From positions 1 to 54,483 of the forward strand of contig DASVAW010000094.1 of the NCBI GenBank assembly GCA_036376135.1: a stretch of DNA of 54,483 bases. The letters are read 5' to 3'. The position numbers and the translations under genes were made by a program. The notes under the pieces are model-generated. The model saw nothing but the letters and a program-made list of their open reading frames with translations, was not told where the DNA came from and did no database searches. How positions within the stretch are numbered: the stretch's first letter is position 1; the number at the start of each line of letters is the position of its first letter. Shown here in pieces: positions 9,004 through 18,435 of the stretch. The DNA comes from Candidatus Polarisedimenticolaceae bacterium (GTDB lineage: Bacteria > Acidobacteriota > Polarisedimenticolia > Polarisedimenticolales > DASRJG01).

Positions 9004-10870
9004 GTACGGCAAGTGGTTCCCGGCCGCGCTGGCCGCGTGCGCGCTGGCCGGCCTCGCGATCGCCGAGACCGGCGAGGCTGCCGCGCCCGCGACAGGGCCG
9101 CAGGCCGAAGCCGCGGCCGAGGGGAAGGCGGCCCGCGCCTCCGTCCTGAGCGAAATCGTCGTCGGCACGGAGGGTGAAGGCCGGCCGCGGGTGACGCTCG
9201 CCGGCGACGGCGCCTTCGCGTTCGACACGCAGACGCTCGAGAACCCGAAGCGCCTGGTGGTGGACCTGAAGGGGGTGACGAGCAGGCTCTCCGCCCCGCA
9301 GGTCGCCGTCGCCGAGGGCGGCGTGGTCCGCGTCCGCGCGGGCCAGTTCCGGCGTCAGCCGGACGCCGTCTCGCGGGTGGTCTTCGACCTCGAGGGGGAC
9401 GTGGCGTGGACGATCCGCGAGGAGGCGTTCGGCCTCGTCGTGGAGTTCGCCCCCGCGGCGGCCGCCGTCGAGTCCGCCAAGGCGGCTCCGGCCGCCGAGC
9501 CGCCGGCCGCCGAGCCGGTCGCCGCCTCCCGCGCGCTCGCCCCGGAGGCCGTCGACGCGCTTCTCCGGCAACCGGCCCTCGCGGCGGAGCCCGAGTCCTC
9601 GGCGCTGCGCGTCCCCCAGGGGAGCTTCGACACCAAGACGATCTCGTCGGATGCCCCGGTCTACTCCGGCAAGCGCATCTCGATGAACCTCGTGGACACC
9701 GACATCAAGCAGATCTTCCGGCTGTTCCACGAGATCTCGGGCCTGAATTTCGTCCTCGACCCCGGCGTCGACGGCAAGGTCACGATCGTGCTCGACAACG
9801 TGCCGTGGGACCAGGCCCTCGACATCATCCTGAAGAACAACGGGCTCGACAAGGTCCTCGAGAACAACGTCATCCGCATCGCGACGACGCAGAAGCTCGC
9901 GTCGGAGGCTCAGGCGCGCAAGGCGCTCCGCGAGAACCGCGAGCTCGAGGTCGAACCGGTCACGATCACGCGGACCCTCTCCTACGCGAAGGCGAAGGAC
10001 GTGGAGAACGTGATCAAGAACGGCGGCATCCTCTCGGCGCGCGGCAAGGTGATCGTCGACGAGCGCACCAACGCGTTGATCGTCAGCGACATTCCCAAGC
10101 GCATCGAGCCCCTCGACGTCCTGATCGACACGCTCGACGCCGAGACGCCGCAGGTCATGATCGAGGCGCGGATCGTCGAGACGTCCAAGGACTTCTCCCA
10201 GGACGTGGGCGTGAAGTGGGGCTTCAACGCGATCGCGGACGCCTCGCGCGGCACGGCGACCCGCCTCAATTTCCCGCGCAACGCATCCGTCAAGTACGCC
10301 CTGAATCTGCCCGGCGAGGGCGGCGCGAACGCGATCAACTTCAAGTTCGGCAACATCCTCGACTCGTTCACCCTCGACCTCGCCCTCAATGCGCTGGAGA
10401 CCGAGGGCCGGGGCCGGATCCTCAGTTCCCCGAAGATCGCGACGCAGAACAACGAGAAGGCCGAGATCGAGCAGGGCGTTCGCATCCCCGTCGTGAACAC
10501 GACCGCGACCGAGATCAACGTGGAGTTCGTCTCCGCGTCGCTGCGCCTGTCCGTGACGCCGCAGATCACCGCGGAAGGCACCGTGATCATGGACGTGACG
10601 GTCGAGAACAACCAGCCGGACTTCCTGAACCGCGTCGGCGACGTGCCCCCGATCACCACGCAGCGCGCCCAGACCAAGATCCTCGTCGGGGACGGCGGGA
10701 CGGCGGTCATCGGCGGCATCTTCGTGGTCAACGAAGGCGTCAGCGACGTGGGCGTGCCCTGGTTCCGCAAGCTCCCCGGCGTCGGGTGGCTGTTCCGGAA
10801 CAAGGTCGTGACCAACACCAACCGTGAGCTGCTCATCTTCCTCACGCCCAAGATTCTCAAGGTCGGCTAG
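8996..10870 (+). CDS. pilQ: PilQ, T4P outer-membrane secretin
   Basis: 624-aa secretin forming the outer-membrane gate for the pilus. Order: signal peptide (about 1-26); one AMIN peptidoglycan-binding domain (about 45-155; many PilQ proteins carry more than one); an Ala/Pro linker; the N0/STN-like domain starting at about 226 (RISMNLVDTDIKQIFRLF); an N1 domain (about 320-385); and the secretin barrel (about 440-620, with GGTAVIGGIFVVNE near 566 and a C-terminal ELLIFLTPKIL strand). It overlaps pilP and is followed 13 bp later by a lipoprotein gene that could serve it. Confidence 0.96.
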   Translation: MSKYGKWFPAALAACALAGLAIAETGEAAAPATGPQAEAAAEGKAARASVLSEIVVGTEGEGRPRVTLAGDGAFAFDTQTLENPKRLVVDLKGVTSRLSAPQVAVAEGGVVRVRAGQFRRQPDAVSRVVFDLEGDVAWTIREEAFGLVVEFAPAAAAVESAKAAPAAEPPAAEPVAASRALAPEAVDALLRQPALAAEPESSALRVPQGSFDTKTISSDAPVYSGKRISMNLVDTDIKQIFRLFHEISGLNFVLDPGVDGKVTIVLDNVPWDQALDIILKNNGLDKVLENNVIRIATTQKLASEAQARKALRENRELEVEPVTITRTLSYAKAKDVENVIKNGGILSARGKVIVDERTNALIVSDIPKRIEPLDVLIDTLDAETPQVMIEARIVETSKDFSQDVGVKWGFNAIADASRGTATRLNFPRNASVKYALNLPGEGGANAINFKFGNILDSFTLDLALNALETEGRGRILSSPKIATQNNEKAEIEQGVRIPVVNTTATEINVEFVSASLRLSVTPQITAEGTVIMDVTVENNQPDFLNRVGDVPPITTQRAQTKILVGDGGTAVIGGIFVVNEGVSDVGVPWFRKLPGVGWLFRNKVVTNTNRELLIFLTPKILKVG

Positions 10871-10883
10871 GGAGGCCTGATCC

Positions 10884-11411
10884 ATGCGCCATCAACTCCG
10901 CATCCTCTCGGTACTTCTCGCGGCCGCCGCGTTGCTCCAGCTTCCGGCGTGCAACAGCACCCAGCTCGACGACGGCGACAGCGCCGACGTCGTGCTCGAG
11001 ACCGGCACGATCACGATCCCCCCGATCCAGGGGCAGATCGATCAGCTGACCGGCGTGTGCACCTTCACCGTCACCGACGCGACGGCCCAGCTGTTCAACA
11101 AGCCGAAGAACGAATTCGCGGTGACGTCGCCGTTCAACGACATCCGGAACCTGTACCTGCAGGTCGCCTACACGTGGGATGACGCCCTCGTCGCCCCGAC
11201 GCCCGATCGCGTGATCCTCCTCCCGGGCACCGTGCCCGCGAACGGGTCGTTCACCACGCAGTTCAGCGCGATCCTGCTGGGCGATCTCACGCCCGACAAG
11301 GAAGGGCACACCGCGAACCTGTACATGCGCTTCCACGGGGAGACCGTGGACGGCACCCCGGTGAGCGCCCTCGGCCTGGGCCGGACGCTCTCGATCGGTT
11401 CCTGCCAGTAG
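10884..11411 (+). CDS. Putative outer-membrane lipoprotein following pilQ
   Basis: 175-aa protein of no family I recognise. A signal peptide ends in the lipobox LPAC (C23), predicting a lipidated protein. The mature part is beta-rich, with a long hydrophobic/Thr pattern, and has two further cysteines that could form a disulfide, one near the middle and one two residues before the C-terminus. It is co-transcribed with pilQ (13-bp gap) and ends at a strong hairpin, so it is the last gene of this unit. Position suggests a pilotin-like or secretin-accessory role, but it lacks the TPRs of known PilF/Tgl pilotins, so this is only inference. Confidence 0.8.
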   Translation: MRHQLRILSVLLAAAALLQLPACNSTQLDDGDSADVVLETGTITIPPIQGQIDQLTGVCTFTVTDATAQLFNKPKNEFAVTSPFNDIRNLYLQVAYTWDDALVAPTPDRVILLPGTVPANGSFTTQFSAILLGDLTPDKEGHTANLYMRFHGETVDGTPVSALGLGRTLSIGSCQ

Positions 11412-11430
11412 CGTTGCGTCCGATTCCCCG

Positions 11431-11472
11431 GGGCCCCTCCGCGAGCGAAGCTCGCGGAGGGGCCCGTCGTTT
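11431..11472 (+). terminator. Strong terminator hairpin after the pilMNOPQ-lipoprotein operon
   Basis: A perfect 15-bp stem (11431-11445 with 11451-11465) with a 5-nt loop CGAAG is followed by a short T-rich run (GTCGTTT). It separates the pilM-to-lipoprotein unit from the next small genes. Confidence 0.75.
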
Positions 11473-11491
11473 CAGAGCGAGGTGAGGCGCG

Positions 11492-11818
11492 TTGTCCGGC
11501 TTCGAGACGCTCACCCACGCCCGGATCCGCGCCGCTCAGGGCGACCTGACGGGGGCGCGCCGCATCGCGCGGGCGATCCTCGATCGCGACCCCGAGGACT
11601 CCGCCGCCCGCGAGCTGCTCACGACGCTGGGATCGCACGGCGACGCGCCGTCGCGAGAAGCGGACGAGCCCGTTCCCGACGCGCCGACGACCGCGGCCGC
11701 CGACGACCTTCGTGAGAGTTTCCGCGCCCGACTCGGCCTCGCGCCCGCGCTCGGCCCCCGGGAGCGGCTGACGGCATGGCTCGAGCGCGTGCGCGCCAAC
11801 CGGAGCGGGAACGCATGA
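11492..11818 (+). CDS. Small TPR-like protein
   Basis: 108-aa soluble protein read from a TTG with a GAGGTGAG ribosome site. The N-terminal third (about 9-45) looks like a single tetratricopeptide helix pair (AQGDLTGARRIARAILDRDP). An acidic, Ala/Pro/Thr-rich linker and a short basic helix follow. No signal peptide is present. Its stop overlaps the start of the Roadblock gene (ATGA), so the two are likely partners. Function unknown. Confidence 0.75.
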   Translation: MSGFETLTHARIRAAQGDLTGARRIARAILDRDPEDSAARELLTTLGSHGDAPSREADEPVPDAPTTAAADDLRESFRARLGLAPALGPRERLTAWLERVRANRSGNA

Positions 11819-12174
11819 ACTTCGATCGCCCTCTGGAGAAGCTGCGCAAGGACTCCCCCGAGGTCCGTGACGCCGCGCTGATCGGCCTCGACGGCGTCGT
11901 GATCGCGCGCGCCGGGAGCGGCGACGGCGACGCGGTCGAGGCGGCCGCCGCGGCGCTGGCCGACGTCCTGCGCAAGGCGGCGGCGGCCCATCGCGTCGCC
12001 GAATTGGGGGAGCCCGAGGAGATGGTCCTGGCCACTCCGGACGGGACCGTCGTCGTCCGGCCCGTCGGCACGGAATACGCGGTCCTCGCGCTGGTCGAGT
12101 CCGGCGGATTGTCCGGGCGCGCCCGACACGCCGTGCGGCTCGCGGCGGCGGCCTTCGAGCCCGAGCTCGCCTGA
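11815..12174 (+). CDS. Roadblock/LC7-domain protein
   Basis: 119-aa single-domain protein with the Roadblock/LC7 pattern: an N-terminal helix, then [14 protein letters not shown], an amphipathic helix rich in Ala, a central strand pair [18 protein letters not shown], and [13 protein letters not shown]. Family members such as MglB regulate small Ras-like GTPases; no MglA-type GTPase is found in this window. The ATG start overlaps the stop of the preceding TPR-like gene. Placement between the PilQ and PilB gene groups makes a link to pilus polarity or motor control plausible but unproven. Confidence 0.7.
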   Translation: MNFDRPLEKLRKDSPEVRDAALIGLDGVVIARAGSGDGDAVEAAAAALADVLRKAAAAHRVAELGEPEEMVLATPDGTVVVRPVGTEYAVLALVESGGLSGRARHAVRLAAAAFEPELA

Positions 12175-12204
12175 TCCCCTTCCGCAACCGCCTTCGGAGC
12201 GTCG

Positions 12205-12234
12205 TTGCCCGCGCCGGGGAGCGGGTGGTACGCT
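12205..12234 (+). promoter_or_regulatory. Candidate promoter of accBC
   Basis: TTGCCC (12205-12210), an 18-bp spacer and TACGCT (12229-12234) lie in the 88-bp gap before accB. A start near 12241 would give a leader of about 22 nt carrying the AGGAGG ribosome site (12252-12257). Confidence 0.4.
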
Positions 12235-12262
12235 TCGCCGCCGTTTTCCGCAGGAGGCGTCG

Positions 12263-12727
<465 letters not shown>

Positions 12728-12737
12728 GGGCGCCGTC

Positions 12738-14108
12738 GTGTTCCGCAAGATCCTCATCGCGAATCGCGGCGAGATCGCCCTGCGCATCATCCTCGCCTGC
12801 AAGGAGCTGGGCATCCGCACGGTGGCGATCCACTCGACCGCCGACGCCGATTCCCTGCACGTCAAGTTCGCCGACGAGGACGTCTGCATCGGCCCCCCGC
12901 CCAATCGCGATTCCTACCTCAACGTGTCGGCGGTCCTGAGCGCCGCCGAGATCACGGGGGCGGAGGCCGTGCACCCCGGATACGGGTTCCTTGCGGAATC
13001 GGCGCATTTCGCCGAGGTCTGCCGGGAGTGCGGGCTCACCTTCATCGGACCGCCGCCCGACGTGATCCGGCGCATGGGGGACAAGGCCGAGGCGATCCGT
13101 ACCGTGACCGCGGCGGGGGTTCCCACGATCCCCGGAAGCGGCGGCATCGTCGAGGACGAGGGGGCGGCCTCCGAGGTCGCCGATCGGATCGGGTATCCCG
13201 TGCTCATTAAGGCCTCCGCGGGAGGCGGGGGGCGCGGGATGCGGATCGTGCAGGAGCCGTCGGAGCTCGGGCGGATGTTCGATGCGGCCCGGACGGAGGC
13301 GGGGGCGGCGTTCGGCGTTCCGGACGTCTACATGGAGAAATACCTCGTCCAGCCTCGTCACATCGAGTTCCAGGTGCTCGGGGACACCCACGGGAACCTC
13401 CTTCACCTGTTCGAGCGCGAGTGTTCGGTGCAACGGCGGCACCAGAAGCTCGTCGAGGAGTCCCCGTCGACCGCCCTCGACGACGGGTTGCGCGCCCGCA
13501 TGGCCGACGCCGCGCTGCGGGCCGCCGGGGCGGTGGGGTACGTCAACGCCGGCACGGTGGAGTTCCTGCTCGACGTCGACGGGTCGTTCTACTTCATCGA
13601 GATGAACACGCGCATCCAGGTGGAGCACCCGGTCACCGAGATGGTCACGGGGATCGACCTGATCAAAGAGCAGATCCGGATCGCGGCCGGCGACCCGATC
13701 TCGTTCACCCAGGAGGAGGTTCGTCTCCAGGGGCACGCCATCGAGTGCCGGATCAACGCGGAGGACCCGGACACGTTCGCCCCGAGTCCGGGGAAGATCC
13801 GCACGTTCCACGTCCCCGGGGGCCCGGGCATCCGGGTCGACACCGCCGCGTACGCGGAGGCGGTCATTCCTCCGTACTACGACTCCATGATCGCGAAGGT
13901 GATCGCGCACGGGAATACCCGCGGGGAGGCCATCCTCCGCATGCGACGGGCCCTCGAGAGCTTCGTCGTGGAGGGGATCAAGACCAACGTCCGCCTCCAG
14001 CAGCGGATCCTCACGGACGAGGACTTCGTCCGGGGACGGCTCTCCACGAGGTTCATGGACCGTTTCCTGCCGCCGCCCAAGAAATCCCCCGAGCCCGAGC
14101 GTGCCTGA
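12738..14108 (+). CDS. accC: Biotin carboxylase, acetyl-CoA carboxylase subunit
   Basis: 456-aa ATP-grasp enzyme that carboxylates AccB-biotin. Seen: N-terminal [16 protein letters not shown], the glycine-rich ATP loop [12 protein letters not shown] (about 157-168), the biotin/bicarbonate region HRECSVQRR-like [12 protein letters not shown], and [14 protein letters not shown] with the catalytic Arg/Glu. Full length for the family. GTG start. accBC is housekeeping but sits inside the pilus cluster between the Roadblock gene and pilB. Confidence 0.97.
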   Translation: MFRKILIANRGEIALRIILACKELGIRTVAIHSTADADSLHVKFADEDVCIGPPPNRDSYLNVSAVLSAAEITGAEAVHPGYGFLAESAHFAEVCRECGLTFIGPPPDVIRRMGDKAEAIRTVTAAGVPTIPGSGGIVEDEGAASEVADRIGYPVLIKASAGGGGRGMRIVQEPSELGRMFDAARTEAGAAFGVPDVYMEKYLVQPRHIEFQVLGDTHGNLLHLFERECSVQRRHQKLVEESPSTALDDGLRARMADAALRAAGAVGYVNAGTVEFLLDVDGSFYFIEMNTRIQVEHPVTEMVTGIDLIKEQIRIAAGDPISFTQEEVRLQGHAIECRINAEDPDTFAPSPGKIRTFHVPGGPGIRVDTAAYAEAVIPPYYDSMIAKVIAHGNTRGEAILRMRRALESFVVEGIKTNVRLQQRILTDEDFVRGRLSTRFMDRFLPPPKKSPEPERA

Positions 14109-14112
14109 TCCT

Positions 14113-14138
14113 CCTGCGGATTTTTGTCACCCCGCAGG
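14113..14138. repeat. Inverted repeat just upstream of the pilB promoter
   Basis: CCTGCGG (14113-14119) and CCGCAGG (14132-14138) form a 7-bp palindrome around a 12-nt loop rich in T. It begins 4 bp after the accC stop and ends 5 bp before the -35 box of the pilB promoter. It could be a weak accC terminator or an operator for the pilB promoter. Confidence 0.4.
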
Positions 14139-14143
14139 ATTCC

Positions 14144-14172
14144 TTGACAGAAATTTTCACGGAACCTAGATT
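14144..14172 (+). promoter_or_regulatory. Sigma-70-type promoter of pilBTC
   Basis: TTGACA (14144-14149), exactly 17 bp, then TAGATT (14167-14172). Predicted start near 14179, giving a leader of about 75 nt to the pilB ATG at 14254, which has a GGAGGT ribosome site. The surrounding 60 bp are markedly AT-richer than the window. Confidence 0.72.
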
Positions 14173-14253
14173 CCCGCTGTCCCGCGATAAAAGGCCGAAA
14201 ACGCGGGAAATCTGGGCCAACTCGCCCCTTTCTTGCGGAGGTCCGGGCGCGCC

Positions 14254-15969
14254 ATGGCGGTCAAGCTGGGTGAGATGCTGCTGAAGGCCGGGTTGATCTC
14301 CCAGGCCCAGTTGCAGGAGGCCCTTGAAGCCCAGAAAAAGAACGGGGGGAAGCTCGGCTTCAACCTCGTGAAGATGGGCTTCGTCAAGGAAGACGACATC
14401 ACCCAGCTGCTGAGCGATCAGTACGGGGTGCCGTCGATCAACCTGCGGCATTTCGAGATCGACGAAGGGGTCGTCAAGCTGATCCCCTCGGAGGTGTCTC
14501 AGAAGTACCTCGTCGTGCCGGTGAACCGGACGGGGGCCACGCTCACGATCGCGATGGCCGACCCGACCAACGTGTTCGCGATGGACGACATCAAGTTCAT
14601 GACCGGGTACAACGTCGAGCCCGTCGTCGCGAGCGAGGTCGCGATCCGGGAGGCGATCGACAAGTACTACGGCTCGACGCACGCCCTCGAGCTGAAGAAG
14701 GTCATGGACGAGATGGCCGAGGCCGACACCGAGGCCCTCGAGCTGATGGAGGAGGACGAGGAGCTCGACGTCCACAAGCTCGAGCAGGTGTCCGAGGAGG
14801 CGCCCGTCGTCCGCCTCGTGAACATCATCCTCACCGACGCCATCAAGCGCTCCGCCTCGGACATCCACATCGAGCCCTACGAGAAGGACTTCCGGGTCCG
14901 CTTCCGCATCGACGGCGTGCTCTACGAGATCATGCACCCGCCGATGAAGCTCCGGGACGCGATCACGAGCCGCCTGAAGATCATGGCGAAGCTCGACATC
15001 TCGGAGAAACGCCTCCCGCAGGACGGCCGCATCAAGGTCAAGATGAAGCTGCAGGGCAAGGCCAAGGAGATGGACTATCGCGTCTCCGTCCTGCCGACGC
15101 TCTTCGGCGAAAAGATCGTCATGCGGCTTCTGGACAAGGACAACCTCGTCCTCGACATGACCAAGCTCGGGTTCGAGACCGAGTCGATGGCGAAGTTCGA
15201 GCGCGCGATCCTCAAGCCGTACGGCATGGTGCTCGTGACCGGGCCGACGGGGTCGGGGAAGACGAACACCCTCTATTCGTCCATCGCGCGGGTCAACACC
15301 CCCGAAACGAACATCATCACCGCCGAAGACCCGGTCGAGTTCAATCTGCACGGCATCAACCAGTGCCAGATGAAAGAGCAGATCGGGCTGAACTTCGCGA
15401 CCGCGCTGCGCGCCTTCCTGCGGCAGGACCCGAACATCATCCTCGTCGGCGAGATCCGAGACTTCGAGACCGCCGAGATCGCGGTGAAGGCGGCGCTCAC
15501 CGGCCACCTCGTCCTCTCGACGCTCCACACCAACGACGCGCCCTCCACGATCAACCGCCTCATGAACATGGGCATCGAGCCGTTCCTCGTCGCGACCTCC
15601 GTGAACCTGATCTGCGCCCAGCGTCTGGTCCGCAAGATCTGCAAGGAATGCAAGGAAGAGATCCACATGCCCGCCCAGGCGCTCGTGGACGTGGGTTTCT
15701 CGATCGAGGAGGCGCCGCGCGTCAAGTTGTTCAAGGGGCGCGGCTGCGCGAACTGCAACAACACCGGCTACCGCGGCCGCGTCGGGCTGTTCGAGGTCAT
15801 GGAGATGACCGACGAGCTGCGCGAGCTGGTGCTGTCCGGCGCCTCGGCGATGGAGCTCCGCCGCAAGGCGATCGACGAAGGCATGATCACGTTGCGGGCC
15901 TCCGGCCTGCAGAAGCTCCGCGAAGGCTCGACCAGCGTCGAGGAAGTCGTCCGCGAAACCGTACTGTAA
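14254..15969 (+). CDS. pilB: PilB, T4P extension ATPase
   Basis: 571-aa hexameric motor of pilus extension. N-terminal MshEN-type domain (about 1-150, starting MAVKLGEMLLKAGLISQAQL), then the GspE core: Walker A GPTGSGKTN near 330, the Asp box and Walker B IILVGEIRDFETAE, and the His box TGHLVLSTLHTND. A zinc tetracysteine motif CKEC...CANC lies near 462-502. The start is placed at MAVKLG because the GGAGGT site fits and an in-frame ATG 21 bp upstream adds residues absent from PilB proteins. MshEN domains bind c-di-GMP in some relatives; the exact motif was not tested here. Confidence 0.97.
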   Translation: MAVKLGEMLLKAGLISQAQLQEALEAQKKNGGKLGFNLVKMGFVKEDDITQLLSDQYGVPSINLRHFEIDEGVVKLIPSEVSQKYLVVPVNRTGATLTIAMADPTNVFAMDDIKFMTGYNVEPVVASEVAIREAIDKYYGSTHALELKKVMDEMAEADTEALELMEEDEELDVHKLEQVSEEAPVVRLVNIILTDAIKRSASDIHIEPYEKDFRVRFRIDGVLYEIMHPPMKLRDAITSRLKIMAKLDISEKRLPQDGRIKVKMKLQGKAKEMDYRVSVLPTLFGEKIVMRLLDKDNLVLDMTKLGFETESMAKFERAILKPYGMVLVTGPTGSGKTNTLYSSIARVNTPETNIITAEDPVEFNLHGINQCQMKEQIGLNFATALRAFLRQDPNIILVGEIRDFETAEIAVKAALTGHLVLSTLHTNDAPSTINRLMNMGIEPFLVATSVNLICAQRLVRKICKECKEEIHMPAQALVDVGFSIEEAPRVKLFKGRGCANCNNTGYRGRVGLFEVMEMTDELRELVLSGASAMELRRKAIDEGMITLRASGLQKLREGSTSVEEVVRETVL

Positions 15970-15979
15970 GGAGACGCGC

Positions 15980-17119
15980 ATGGGCGTCACGATGCACCAG
16001 CTGCTGAAGACCCTCGTCGATCAGGGAGGGACCGACCTCCACATCACGACGAACTCCCCGCCGCAGATCCGGATCGACGGGAAGATGGTCCCCCTGCAGC
16101 TCCCTCCGCTGACCGCCGCCGAGACGAAGAACCTCGTCTACAGCGTGCTCACCGACAACCAGAAGCACCGCCTCGAGGAGACCCTCGAGCTCGACTTCTC
16201 GTTCGGCGTGAAGGGGCTCGCGCGATTCCGCGCGAACGTCTTCTTCCAGCGCGGCGCGACCGCGGGAGCGTTCCGCACGATCCCCTGGGAGATGCGCAGC
16301 TTCAAGGAGCTCGGCCTTCCCGACGTCGTCGCCACCCTCTGCGAGAAGCCGCGCGGCCTCGTGCTCGTCACCGGGCCCACGGGCTCGGGGAAGTCGACGA
16401 CGCTCGCCGCGATGCTCGACAAGATCAACGCGGAGCGGCACGAGCACATCGTGACGATCGAGGATCCGATCGAGTACCTGCACTCGCACAAGAAGTGCCT
16501 GATCAACCAGCGCGAGCTGCACGCCGACACCCACAGCTTCCCCAACGCCCTGCGTTCGGTGCTGCGCCAGGACCCGGACGTCGTGCTCATCGGCGAGATG
16601 CGCGACCTCGAGACGATCGAGTCGGCCCTCCGGATCGCCGAGACGGGCCACCTCACGTTCGCGACGCTGCACACGAACTCCGCGTCGCAGACGATCAACC
16701 GCATCATCGACGTCTTCCCCGCGCACCAGCAGTCTCAGGTGCGCGCGCAGCTGTCCCTCGTTCTCGAGGGGATCCTCTGCCAGTCGCTGCTGCCGCGGGC
16801 CAACGGTCACGGGCGCTGCCTGGCCATGGAGATCCTGGTCCCGAACTCCGCGATCCGGAACCTGATCCGCGAGGACAAGGTCCACCAGATCTACTCCGCG
16901 ATGCAGACCGGCCAGGCCCAGTACGGGATGCAGACCTTCAACCAGTCGCTCGCGACCCTCTACTTCAAGAAGCAGCTCACCCTGCAGACCGCGTTGTCGA
17001 TGTCGTCCAATCCCGACGAGTTGCAGGACATGATCAACCGCGGGGCCGGCGTGGTGGGGCAGTCCGCGGGGAGCCCGGCGACGGCCGCCGCCGCGCGCCG
17101 GCCGGACGTGCGGCGCTGA
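15980..17119 (+). CDS. pilT: PilT, T4P retraction ATPase
   Basis: 379-aa retraction motor. The N-terminal PAS-like domain starts MHQLLKTLVDQGGTDLHIT. Walker A is GPTGSGKSTT near 132-141, and Walker B/His box are VVLIGEMRDLETIE and GHLTFATLHTNSA. The PilT-specific AIRNLIREDK near residue 292 separates it from PilB. An Ala/Arg-rich C-terminal tail of about 25 residues follows the conserved core. It begins 10 bp after pilB and is followed by pilC. Confidence 0.97.
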   Translation: MGVTMHQLLKTLVDQGGTDLHITTNSPPQIRIDGKMVPLQLPPLTAAETKNLVYSVLTDNQKHRLEETLELDFSFGVKGLARFRANVFFQRGATAGAFRTIPWEMRSFKELGLPDVVATLCEKPRGLVLVTGPTGSGKSTTLAAMLDKINAERHEHIVTIEDPIEYLHSHKKCLINQRELHADTHSFPNALRSVLRQDPDVVLIGEMRDLETIESALRIAETGHLTFATLHTNSASQTINRIIDVFPAHQQSQVRAQLSLVLEGILCQSLLPRANGHGRCLAMEILVPNSAIRNLIREDKVHQIYSAMQTGQAQYGMQTFNQSLATLYFKKQLTLQTALSMSSNPDELQDMINRGAGVVGQSAGSPATAAAARRPDVRR

Positions 17120-17145
17120 ACGCGCGGGAAAGCTGAGGAGCGAAC

Positions 17146-18348
17146 ATGCCGAACTACGCTTGGAAGGGCCGCACCCGCGCCGGGAAGACCCAGGAAGGGG
17201 TGCTCGTCGCCGACAACAAGGACGCCGTGGTCGCGATGCTGCGCAAGCAGCAGATCATGGTCACCGCGGTCACGGAGAAGGGCAAGGAGTTCGCGCTCCC
17301 GAAGTTCGGGGGCGGGATCAGCAAGAAGGAGATCGCGATCTTCACCGGTCAGTTCTCGGTGATGATCGACGCCGGCCTTCCGCTCGTGCAATGCCTGGAG
17401 ATCCTCGCGTCGCAGAACGAGAACCGGGTCTTCCAGAAGATCCTCTTCCAGGTCCGCTCGGACGTCGAGTCCGGCGCGACGCTGGCCGACTCGCTGCGCA
17501 AGCACCCGCAGGCGTTCGACGACCTCTTCTGCAACATGGTCGCCGCCGGCGAGGCGGGCGGTATCCTCGACACGATCCTCCAGCGCCTCTCGCAGTACAT
17601 CGAGAAGATCGTCAAGCTGCGCGCGGCCGTCCGGTCCGCGATGGTGTACCCGACCGCGGTCATCCTGATCGCCGTCGGCGTGGTGTGGATCATCCTCTGG
17701 AAGGTCATCCCGACGTTCGCCGCCCTGTTCCAGGGACTCGGCGCGCAGCTGCCGCTCCCGACGCGCATCACGATCTGGCTCTCGGAGTTCATCGGGCGCT
17801 GGTGGTGGGCGATGTTCGCGGCAATGGGCTTCGCGGCCTTCGCGCTGAACCGGTACTACAAGACGCACGACGGGCGGCGGGTCATCGACCGCCTGCTCCT
17901 GAAGGCGCCGGTGCTCGGCATGGTTCTCAAGAAGATCGCCGTGGCCCGCTTCTGCCGGACCCTCGGAACGCTCGTCTCGTCGGGCGTCCCGATCCTCGAG
18001 GCCCTCGAGATCACGGCGAAGACCTCCGGCAACGCGGTGGTCGAGGACGCGATCATGGCGACGCGCAAGAGCATCGAGGAAGGCAAGACCATCGCGGAGC
18101 CGCTGCGCGGAACGGACGTCTTCCCGTCGATGGTCGTGCAGATGGTCTCGGTCGGCGAGCAGACCGGCGCCCTGGAGACCATGCTCAACAAGATCGCGGA
18201 CTTCTACGAGGACGAGGTGGACGAGGCGACCGCGAACCTGCTCGCCCTCCTCGAGCCGATCATGATCTGCTTCCTGGGTATCGTGATCGGCGGCATCGTC
18301 ATCTCCATGTACCTGCCGATGTTCGACCTCATCAGCAAGATCGGCTGA
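17146..18348 (+). CDS. pilC: PilC, T4P inner-membrane platform protein
   Basis: 400-aa polytopic platform protein on which PilB/PilT act. An N-terminal YAWKGRTRAGKTQEG segment is followed by two T2SF cytoplasmic domains (about 66-190 and 270-392). The membrane helices are near 168-190 and 215-235, with a last one at 370-392 (LLEPIMICFLGIVIGGIVIS). Length is standard. An 87-bp gap with a strong hairpin separates it from pilS. Confidence 0.96.
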   Translation: MPNYAWKGRTRAGKTQEGVLVADNKDAVVAMLRKQQIMVTAVTEKGKEFALPKFGGGISKKEIAIFTGQFSVMIDAGLPLVQCLEILASQNENRVFQKILFQVRSDVESGATLADSLRKHPQAFDDLFCNMVAAGEAGGILDTILQRLSQYIEKIVKLRAAVRSAMVYPTAVILIAVGVVWIILWKVIPTFAALFQGLGAQLPLPTRITIWLSEFIGRWWWAMFAAMGFAAFALNRYYKTHDGRRVIDRLLLKAPVLGMVLKKIAVARFCRTLGTLVSSGVPILEALEITAKTSGNAVVEDAIMATRKSIEEGKTIAEPLRGTDVFPSMVVQMVSVGEQTGALETMLNKIADFYEDEVDEATANLLALLEPIMICFLGIVIGGIVISMYLPMFDLISKIG

Positions 18349-18361
18349 TCCCGGGTTCCGG

Positions 18362-18392
18362 GCCGCCGGGCGGGGGTCTCCCGCCCGGCGGC
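18362..18392 (+). repeat. Perfect 13-bp hairpin between pilC and pilS
   Basis: GCCGCCGGGCGGG (18362-18374) pairs exactly with 18380-18392 around a 5-nt loop. There is no T-run after it, so it is better read as an RNA-stability or attenuation element between the motor genes and the pilS-pilR regulators than as a full terminator. Confidence 0.55.
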
Positions 18393-18435
18393 TCCGCCCG
18401 CTCTCGCCCCCGGCGGCGAGGTTTTCGGACGCGTC

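Noticed and set aside
14113-14138. Inverted repeat after accC as an intrinsic terminator
   Set aside because: The T-run is in the loop rather than after the stem, and the stem is only 7 bp. Kept as an inverted repeat of uncertain role.
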